From Solen grandis (Eukaryota > Mollusca > Bivalvia > Adapedonta > Solenidae): a DNA stretch of 64,000 nt. Below, in pieces: positions 51,162-60,000 of this stretch. The notes below the pieces were generated by a model that ran no database searches, was not told the DNA's origin, and saw nothing but the letters and a program-made list of their open reading frames with translations. The stretch's first letter is position 1, and every line of letters starts with the position of its first letter. The position numbers were made by a program, and so were the translations under genes. The stretch is taken from positions 54,945,145-55,009,144 of the forward strand of contig CM037788.1 in the NCBI GenBank assembly GCA_021229015.1. The letters run 5' to 3'.

Positions 51162-52138
51162 TTACGTCGCCATTGTGGTGTTTAAATGTCGGAGAAGGGC
51201 GTGCATGCAGGTCTTTGCATGAGGGCGAAATATTTACAAATGAAAAATATCCTTAGAACTTTTAACACTAGAACCAATAACTGAGTGGAAATTTTTGACC
51301 AATTATTTAGTACGTTTAACTTAAGACAGCTCTTTTTATAACCTAAATCTGAACGTCTCCAGATCTGTGTTCAATACTGAAGTGCAATACGACAAACGAG
51401 TAATCTATATATAGATTCTACACACCCCAAGACGTGTGTAAACACTGTGCATATATAACCATGACATTATAATCTAGATTTTTTTTATTTGAATGATTTA
51501 TGTTCTTGATATCATATACGTATGATTTACACAGCTAGTCAATGAAGTTCATATTTAAACTAATATTTTAAGAGGAGGATATATTTTATCTCAAATTTTC
51601 AACTTATATAAATTTGTACATATCGTTTTCTTGGTAAGCTCAATTAGGTTTACCTTGAGTTCATTTTAATCATATTCTAATTTTATTTCACATTCCATGA
51701 GATTGTTTAAGCATATCCTTTATGTGACAATTTTAAGTGTTTATTTTATTGCATAGAAGTTATATTAAGTTGTAACTTTTAAGATATTTATTTAAAAAAA
51801 ACGTTTGTAAGTGTATCGAAAGAGTGTTCGCGTCTAGTATCTAAATGTCTATAAATAATGCTGTTTAGTTGTGTTCTTTCTTGCAAATATATGCACATGC
51901 AGACACCTACCCACACACAATAGAGAGACTATTTTCTTGTGATGCATACGTCATGTATTCACGTGACCGGAAGTACTTGAGAAAAAAAAAACCCACGAGT
52001 CCCTCGCATATCTCATCTGTTTAAGTAACTTTGGACTATTACAATTTATGAATGCATATGAGAATCATCACCTAAATTAATGTTGGTATCCAGACCAATC
52101 CGTATTTTGCAGACATACATACACATTCTTCATGCAAA

Positions 52139-52245
52139 CCGGATGCCTCCGTGCATTCGCGGTCTGTAATTAGCTGGACGTCTCTATATGACTGAAAAAC
52201 TGTCGAAGCGACGGTAAACTCAGTCAATCAGTCAGTCAGTCAGTC
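52139..52245 (+). mobile_element. SINE-like element S2, 5'-truncated copy
   Basis: Starts 'ccggatgcctccgtgc', ends in (TCAG)n; lacks the head seen at 37271 and 53851. Confidence 0.75.
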
Positions 52246-52267
52246 TTCATGCAAAATTTACATACCG

Positions 52268-52570
52268 TCTCCGGTGACCGAGTGGTCAGAGCGTCTGCCT
52301 CAGGAGCGGGAAGTCGTGGGTTCGGTCGCGACATGCCAAAGTCGTTAAAAATGGTACTAATATAGCTCCCTTACTTGGCGCTCAGCATATAAGGGTAGCT
52401 CCAGGGTAGGGAGATTGGCCTAGTGACAGAATAATGTGACTGGTTGTGGTATCATGTCGCATGTCTACGGTGAGATACTGCAGTGTGGTAGCACTGTATC
52501 TTGTCTCAAGTAAACAAGATCTCCAAATGACTGAAATGCTGTCGGTGGGACGTTAAACCCAACAAGCAAA
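52268..52570 (+). mobile_element. tRNA-derived SINE S1, most complete copy
   Basis: tRNA-like head with A-box-like 'gaccgagtggtcagagcg' and B-box-like 'gggttcggtc', followed by a body that includes 'ttggcgctcagcatataagg', 'actgcagtgtggtagc' and 'tgctgtcggtgggacgttaa'. No protein coding. Confidence 0.8.
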
Positions 52571-52889
52571 ATCTACTATGGGGCGTTATTCGGTTTTGCA
52601 GGGAGTGAACGTGACCTTACAGAAGGAAAAGTTATGAGTCTATATACTTTGCATACTATGGATGCACTGACGCTCACAAACTTCATTTCGTATTCTATGG
52701 TAGGTTTTAATCAATTGATACTAGTTGTAGTATCATAAGTCTACAGAAAAGAAGCCCAGATTACTATATAATTCTAATAATTACCAGAGGTCTATAAAAC
52801 ATACCATTCTAGCTATTCTAAATGATATACACAGTGGCACTTTTTGAAGTACATTCTTTCAACTTCTATTAGTTCTTGGTTGAACCAGT

Positions 52890-53135
52890 ACTTGGCACCC
52901 GGTAGCCAAATGGCTTAAGAAAATGCACCGTGAGCAGTAGGTTCGGTACACTGCCCGATAAACCGTTCGCTATCTGCATAAATACAGGGACATTCCAGAA
53001 CTGGTTGACCCAGTGATGATCTCACTTAGCTAGGTTTATCTGCAGTTTGATAGTACTTCGTCCGTCTTTAGTAGGCGTAGTCGCCAAATGACTGAAATAT
53101 TGTTAATGGGCCGTAAAACACGATGGTCACCCAGT
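52890..53135 (+). mobile_element. SINE S1, degenerate copy
   Basis: Same order of landmarks as S1 in decayed form: 'cggtagccaaatggctta', 'taggttcggta', 'ccaaatgactgaaatattgt'. Confidence 0.55.
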
Positions 53136-53242
53136 AGTTTGTGCATGGAAAGACAGTGAGCGAATATGACTAAATAGGAAAGATTTAACAAGATGTATCC
53201 AGGCTCAACAACAATACTTAGCGCTTAGTAACACTTTTAAGG

Positions 53243-53382
53243 TAAGATACATGTAATGGTTCCGCTACATTTCGGACCACTTAACCTCTACCATGATAAC
53301 CAAGGTACTCTTATGAAACATTGGTTATCTCCGTGAAACGCCATGAGGTCCGAAATGTGGCGGAACCATTACAGGTATCTTA
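53243..53382. mobile_element. Foldback MITE 'CCGCTACATTTCGGACC', copy 3
   Basis: 140 bp; termini taagatacatgtaatgg and ccattacaggtatctta; nearly full-length stem, with the same inner 'ataaccaaggtac' as copies 1 and 2. Confidence 0.9.
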
Positions 53383-53850
53383 CTTTAGGTGGGAACACAT
53401 TCTTTTTATTTTTGCTTTAAAACCTAGTCAAATAAATGACTGGCTTAACATAAAATGTTGCCATATTGGTTAACAATATATTTTTATGCAATGAAATAAG
53501 ATATTTTAATTAGGGAAACGAGAATGACAACATTCCTTAGGTAAAATGTTTTGTGTATTTCCAAGCGCTGAGTAAGGTTTGAGGAATCTGACTCAATGCC
53601 ATCATCTGAGAAAGTGATGGTATTCAAATCCCTGGGCCATACAAGTACACAGATTACATAAAACATAAACCGCTATAAATGTAAATTCAGTTCAGTGACA
53701 TTTTCATTAAATAAAGACATATTGTATGAAGAGGCCACTGACGAATGAAAATGCGTGTGTCTGCAGTCGTCGATCTATTATCTGCTCCTAAATGACGCTT
53801 CCCTATACTACGTTTTTTTGCACAATTAAGACGATCTGAGCTTTGGTTCC

Positions 53851-53990
53851 AGCTGGCTTGCGGTAGGTCGGTGGTTCTACCCGGATGTCTCAGTGTATTC
53901 GGGGTCTTCCTCCACCTGTAATTAACTGGACGTCGCTGTATGACTGAAATACTGTTGCAGAGACGGTAAACTAAAAAAAAAATCAATCGA
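53851..53990 (+). mobile_element. SINE-like element S2, third copy
   Basis: 'agctggcttgcggtaggtcg', 'cccggatgtctcagtg', 'ctgttgcagagacggtaaac', then A-run and 'tcaatc'. Confidence 0.8.
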
Positions 53991-54104
53991 TCTAATCTTT
54001 GGTCAGATTCAGTGAATATTTATAGAGACGATAGAAGATAGAAGGGAAAAAACGAGAAATAAAATGTTAAAATCGTTGTTTTATTTTCAAAAATAATCAT
54101 TGTG

Positions 54105-54608
54105 ATCAGGGTGGACCTTCTTTGTATGTACTTAAAATACAAACAACAGATATGAACTTGTACGAGATACTTAAAATAACAGCAACAAATATGTACTTGT
54201 AGGTACATAAAATAACATCCAACAGATATGTACTTGTATGTACTTAAAATACAAACAACAGATATGAACTTGTACGAGATACTTAAAATAACAGCAACCA
54301 GCAACAATATGTACTTGTATGTACTTAAAAATACCAACAACAGAGGTGCACTTGTTTGTACTTAAAAATACCAACAACAGAGATGTATTAGTTTGTACTT
54401 AAAATAACCGCAACAGATATGTATTTGTATGTGCTTAAAATACCAACAACAGAGGTGTACTTGTTTGCACTTAAAATACCAACAACAGATATGTACTTTA
54501 TGCTTAAAAATACGAATAACAGAAATGTACTTGTTTGTACTTAAAAATACCAACAACAGAGATGTATTTGTATGTACTTAAATAACAGCAACAGATATGT
54601 ACTTAAAA
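54105..54608. repeat. ~35-40 bp minisatellite, about 13 units
   Basis: Repeats of 'acttgtatgtacttaaaata' plus 'ccaacaacagatatgt' with length variation. It generates several minus-strand Cys/Tyr/Phe-rich ORFs that are artefacts. Confidence 0.92.
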
Positions 54609-55629
54609 CAAGAGGGCCAAGATGGCCCTGTGTCGCTCACCTGATTAAGATGGCTGTGTTAGGCAAAATGACAAAAAATCTGGCATCTAAAGTGTTTTTC
54701 TAACATTTGACTAAGTGGCCTACATTTTGATCCTACCTGAATTTACCTGGTGACCTAGTTTTTGACCCCACATGACCCATTTTCAAACCCATCCGAGATA
54801 TTATGTAGACAAACATCCTGACCAAGTTTCATGAAGATTGGGCCAAAACTGTGGCCTCTAAAGTGTTCACAAGGTTTTTTTGTAAGATTTGACCTGGTGA
54901 CCTAGATTTTGACCTCACATGACCCATTTTCAAACCCATCCGAGATATCATATAGACAAATATCCTGACCAACTTTCATGAAGATTGGGCCAAAACTATG
55001 GCCTTTAGAGTGTTCACAAGGTTTTTCTAAGATTTGACCTGGTGACCTAAAGGGCAAACAAAGTGAATTCTGGCTTTTTTCAATTTTAAAAGGGGCGTAA
55101 CTCCTGACCTAAGGGTCCAATTTCAGCCATAATCCAACTTAGCCAAAATTTGATGGTTATAAACATTGTTATAAAATTTAAAGACAATGACCTAAAAAAT
55201 GAAGATGCTAGAGTGCAAACAATGTGAAATCTGGCTTTTTTTAATTTTAAAAGGGGCATAACTCCTGACTAATGGTAGATATCAGCCATAATCGAACTTG
55301 GCCGGATTTATGGTTATAACATTTACAAAGTTTGAAGATAATTGCTTATGAAATGAAGATGCTAGAGTGCAAACAATGTGAAATCTGGCTTTTTTTTTAA
55401 TTTTAAAAGGGGCATAACTCCTGACCTAATGTTCCGATATCAGCCATAATCGAACTTGGCCGAGATTTTATGGTTATAAACATTGTTTTTAAGTTTGAAG
55501 ATAATTGCTCATAAAATGAAGATGCTAGAGTGCAAACGAACAAATTGTGGACGACGGACGGACGGACGGACGACGGACATTCATCGATCCTAAAAGCTCA
55601 TCCTGAGCACACGTGCTCAGGTGAGCTAA
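54609..55629. mobile_element. ~1 kb non-autonomous interspersed element
   Basis: Starts 'caagagggccaagatggccc' and 'gtcgctcacctga', ends 'cacgtgctcaggtgagctaa', giving short inverted ends (gctcacctga/tcaggtgagc). Internally modular: two copies of a ~140-bp block ('acatgacccattttcaaacc'), three copies of a ~140-bp block ('ttaaaaggggcataactcct'), then a GGAC-rich tail. Similar elements are familiar in bivalve genomes. No transposase. Confidence 0.85.
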
Positions 55630-56011
55630 TGATAGCAATAGAGATTTATAACCAGCTACAGTAAAGACTACGAAAACCAAAAGTACCGGTATCATATCTA
55701 GACGTCGTCAACATCTCAGCATTGATCATGGGGAGGCAAGATAAAGGATCACATCGTTTCTTACTCAGTCATATTATTTATAAGAATAGTAAAATGATAG
55801 TTGGAATAAATTACACAAATTAACAAAACAATCGTATAAAATGAAAATAAAATGCAAATAGTGTATACAAATATTGATTTTGTCAACGGTTAGTTACAAA
55901 AATTAACAAACAACAAAAAGACACAACTGATAGGTGCTCATAAAATCGAGAAAAGAAACCAGAGAATATAATGATACAAAAAAGCGTCATGAAAAATACA
56001 AAGCCTTCTGA

Positions 56012-56178
56012 ACCTACGTAAATCAGCAGCACTTCCGCACATTGTTTTATGGGAAATAAATCAGCATCACTTCCGCACATTGTTTTATGGGAAATAAACA
56101 TACATTTGAGATTTTTCTTCGGTCACTGATTGGTCAGTTTAAATCTGAGAATTATACCGGGTATTACCGATCCTCTAA
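56012..56178 (+). repeat. Dispersed repeat G, copy 2
   Basis: Matches 20128-20290. Its 'aaatcagcancacttccgca' block is duplicated in tandem (~38 bp), which copy 1 lacks. Confidence 0.7.
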
Positions 56179-56468
56179 TGGTCCATTTCATATAGATCTC
56201 CATACCCACATTATTTAATTATACCACTATTTGGTCCCTGCTTTAGTTGGGAAGTATGATATACGTATAAGATAAAATTAAATCTTCAAGATTAATTAGA
56301 TAGATGATCCTCTTTTTTGACGTTTTTTGGAAGGTGCTAATTTATTTTATGAGTGAACTTGAAAAAGTTGCACGCCACGGTGAAAAAAAAAAAAAAAAAA
56401 AAAAATTATGTTGGTAGGAATAAACTTTTTTTCTATGATTTGATTTTAATGGTGAAATTATCAAATAT

Positions 56469-56479
56469 TTTATTTTATT
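56469..56479 (-). promoter_or_regulatory. Candidate polyadenylation signals for the CPBP gene
   Basis: Two adjacent minus-strand AATAAA hexamers (TTTATT on +) about 370 nt beyond the stop codon, in very AT-rich sequence, so chance occurrence is possible. Confidence 0.3.
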
Positions 56480-56841
56480 TATATTGCAATCCACTCAAAA
56501 GCATAAAATATAAAATTAATAGCGCTATTTTATGAGATACATTTGATTCAAACAGTAAAAAACAGAAGTGTGGAATAAAAAAAACATGAAATTAACAAGA
56601 GATTTCTTTTCTTTCACGTGTAGTCTAGAAAATACGTTTTCACCCGTTCCTAAACTATTCATGAAAGTTATGTATTTTTATGGCTCCTTGTGAAAGAAAA
56701 ATAGGTTCTTACAAAAATATGTATTTATCTTCCAATTATTTTCGAATTTGGCAAGGTTACATAAATTATTTTCTTTTTCTTTATATCCTCATGATAAGCT
56801 GCTGTTGAATTTATGATACAAAATAAAATGACATATAAACA

Positions 56842-57043
56842 CTATGTAAGGTTGTAGGTCAAGTCTAATGCCGTTATTATGGCAACGGGTAGCATGACGA
56901 GGCTGCCAGTCAGTCCCTCCCCGTTGATGAGCCACTGTTGTCCCTGGTAACGACCCGGGACGTTGGTGTAGATACTGCCAAGGGTGGCAGGGTTGTAGAC
57001 GTTCCAGAACCAGTGCATCACCGTGCTCGCCCACAGGGCGTGG
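56842..57043 (-). CDS. CPBP gene exon 4 (HxxxN motif, stop)
   Basis: Acceptor tttacag after a pyrimidine-rich tract; stop TAG at 56844-56842. It encodes HALWASTVMHWFWNVYNPAT with the third motif H-x-x-x-N, then GSIYTN...PG, LINGEGLTG and a last hydrophobic helix. An upstream in-frame ATG at 57126 belongs to the intron. Confidence 0.87.
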
Positions 57044-60000
57044 CTGTAAAGGGTCAGAGGTGGCTTTAAACAGAGGGGCGTGTCTTTAATAGAATAAGAG
57101 AGAGAGAGGGGGGTGGGCAATACCATAAGAAAATGAATGAGGCTTATGAAGATAATATTGTATATAAAATCTTTACCATGTAGTTAAGTAACATATTTGA
57201 TGACGGCATGGCAATACATCACTTGCCACAAGTCAGTAAAAGCAAGTTTCACGTGCAGCTTTTTCATTGGTTGTTGTGATTGCTTATTTGAGACGGTCGT
57301 ATACCATGTTTAGGGATAGCACCATGAAAAAATAGAAAGGAATAGAAAGAACAACAGGTTAGATTCGATAGGGAGAGAGTCAATGTAATATACAAAAAAG
57401 TTTATACTTAAATTTATTTTATCACAATTTATATAAATCACTCTTGATAGCTCTGGTGGCGGCGTATGTGGTCATTACTGTGGTAAGATGCCGGAAGAAC
57501 CCAAAGAACCCACCTGTCTGAACGGAGGACCACTCTCATGTATGTGACCAGGAATCGAATCCGGGACGCATTGGTGGGAAGTGAAACGCGTTACCACCAT
57601 GCTACCCCAGGCACCCGATAATATAATATACAGAGAGAGAGAGAGAGAGGTCAAAGACAGCGACATGACCAGGGCAGACCTACCCTGATTTGATGGCCAC
57701 CCAGCCGTGCGGGAAAGCGGACATGACGCAGGCGAGGCTCTGTACCAGTATAGTCAGCACGGGCCGTGGGGATCTGAGCAGTTGAGTAAGGTGCACCATC
57801 ACCGGCATGTGAAACACGCCCCAGAATAGCCCGCTGCCATGGTAACAGTATTCTCAGGTCATTTTAATTGTATTTTTGAATGAGTCTTAATTCTCAAAAG
57901 AGAAAAGAAAAGTTCTATATTGATTTTGTTCGACATCATATAAAAGAATGCACTGCGTGTGGTATAAATCTGAGATCGACGGATTACATCTCTTGCTTGG
58001 ACTAGTAAGCCAAATTTATTTTGCAAAGACGTTTCTCGCCATTACCAACATGCATTGCAGTTATTCATGGCTCTACAATCAAGATATAGAGTGACACGCC
58101 ACAACGGTGTATTATAGTAGCGAGGTAGCATTTTGAAAACATCCTCAAATAACTGAACTACTGTCGCACGTCTGTTTCTGTGGAACCAGTACTAGCAACA
58201 AAGCACTTTCGGGTAGTTGATAGTTTCCTCGCTGAAGTTTTATCAAATCGAGATTTTCCTCATCTCAGTATTTTAAAGATCTAAATCTCCCATATTATGT
58301 CTGTGTAACATTATCTAGAAAGTATTTTCGCTAACGTTCTATTATTAGTTAGCTACAATAACAGAAACTGTATTCTTTAATATTTCAAAGTTGTGGTAAG
58401 ACGAGATTCGAAATTATTAAGTCTAGGACAATTTCAGTTGGACACGATTTGTGAAATTCGAGACTGATACGTCTCGAATTATGGAGTTTTTTTTTGGGGG
58501 GGGGGGGGTTGGTCGTGTTTAAACGTCTCACCGACAGTATTTCAGTCATTTGGAGACGATGTCTACTTGAGACAGATATAGTGCTGACACACTGCAGTAT
58601 CACGCCGTAGACATGTGGCATGATACCACACCTGGTCACATTATCCTGACACCAGGCCAACAAGTCCTGCAACTACCCTTACATGCTGAGCGCCAAGCAA
58701 TGGAGCTATAACAGTACCATTCTTCACGACTTTGGTACGTCGCGGCCGGGGATCGAACCCACGATCTTCCGCAGCCGCAAATTATGGATTTATTATGTTG
58801 CAAAGAACATATATGGAATGGAAATTATTACTGCTCCTGTAGGGGGGTAATCGAACGCCGACGAGGTAATGACGTATCGACTGACGTAATAGCGATAACC
58901 TTCAATAAGGTCTACTTTCTGGTAACTGTCTTGGATCAAAACGGCTCTATCAGATCAACTCTGATTGCCAGGCAACAGGTGCTTATAACTTTAAAATCGT
59001 TAAGCAATATGAAATATAGTGTCTTTATCAGAAGAACGACGTTTGCAATATTATTTGTTTAACGTTCCAACTTTGATCATGTTTGCGTATCATTACATAG
59101 AGGCGGTCTCGTCACAAAGATAACAAGTAATAGATATAAACAACACTCGTGCTAGCTCGAATACTTAGCAGCTTCTTAAATTAGGAAAACAGCATATTCC
59201 ACCCTTCCTGATGTATGAAATACACAGGTACATGACTTAAGTTGGCATAAATCATTACTTTGATAAGGTACAATATTAGTTAATAGGGATTTCATCCCCA
59301 AACTTAGCGCTATGTTATGTTGGTGAAGTTAAATCCGGATCTAGGTTTGAATTTTAATAGGAAATGAAAAAAGTATCAGCGTACTTAAATCATGAATGGT
59401 TTCTTTGCTATTTAAAAAGGCTTTGCTTTAGTTTAATGATAAATGTCTTCGTAAGATAAATCAGTAATAATACTTGAACGTACCTGATAAGCAAGGCCGT
59501 GACTGGCTGGAACGTCTGCAGTAGGCATGGCAACAGGAAACATCGCCAGCCCACCTCTTCACCCCCGGCACGTAGGAACCCCGAGATGTGGTTCTTGTTG
59601 TGGTCGTGTACAGCCGACTTGTGAATGTTTGCTGAATATTTTAGGAAAATATATATTTGCAAAACTTTTATTGTGTGTTTATTTGAATGCTTAGGTTTTG
59701 TGTTCCAACAACACGATAATTTTAGTCATTTTTTTTTCTTAATGAGACGTGAGCAGGGGATCGAACCCATGATTTCCCAGTAACGATGCGGACACCCTAA
59801 CCACTCGGGAACCGGGACCAGTTTGTTATTTTAAGACCGATAAAGACACTGACAGGCTTGTAGGAACTGATTGACACTGATTTAGAAGGACACAGAGTAC
59901 TGGGACTGGCTGACGTAGTCTACGTATGCATATAAGACTTGAGACAGAAACATAATTGTACATATTTAAACTTGTATTCAAAAGGAATAAAGTTCAGTTG

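Larger units (their letters stand above)
46165..52138. other. ESRP 3' flank and intergenic sequence
   Basis: Includes the ESRP 3' UTR of unknown length, a minisatellite (46978-47068) and a hairpin (51080-51161). ORFs of 60-97 codons occur in AT-rich DNA without recognisable products. Confidence 0.5.
55630..56841. other. Intergenic sequence, CPBP 3' flank
   Basis: AT-rich; contains repeat G copy 2, a 22-nt poly(A) run near 56383 and the candidate poly(A) signals of the CPBP gene. Confidence 0.5.

Noticed and set aside
52268..52345. Intact tRNA gene at the SINE head
   Set aside because: A- and B-box-like sequences are present but no closed acceptor stem or proper anticodon arm; it continues into a SINE body found elsewhere in the window.
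54020..54556. Minus-strand Cys/Tyr/Phe-rich ORFs
   Set aside because: Generated by the minisatellite at 54105-54608.
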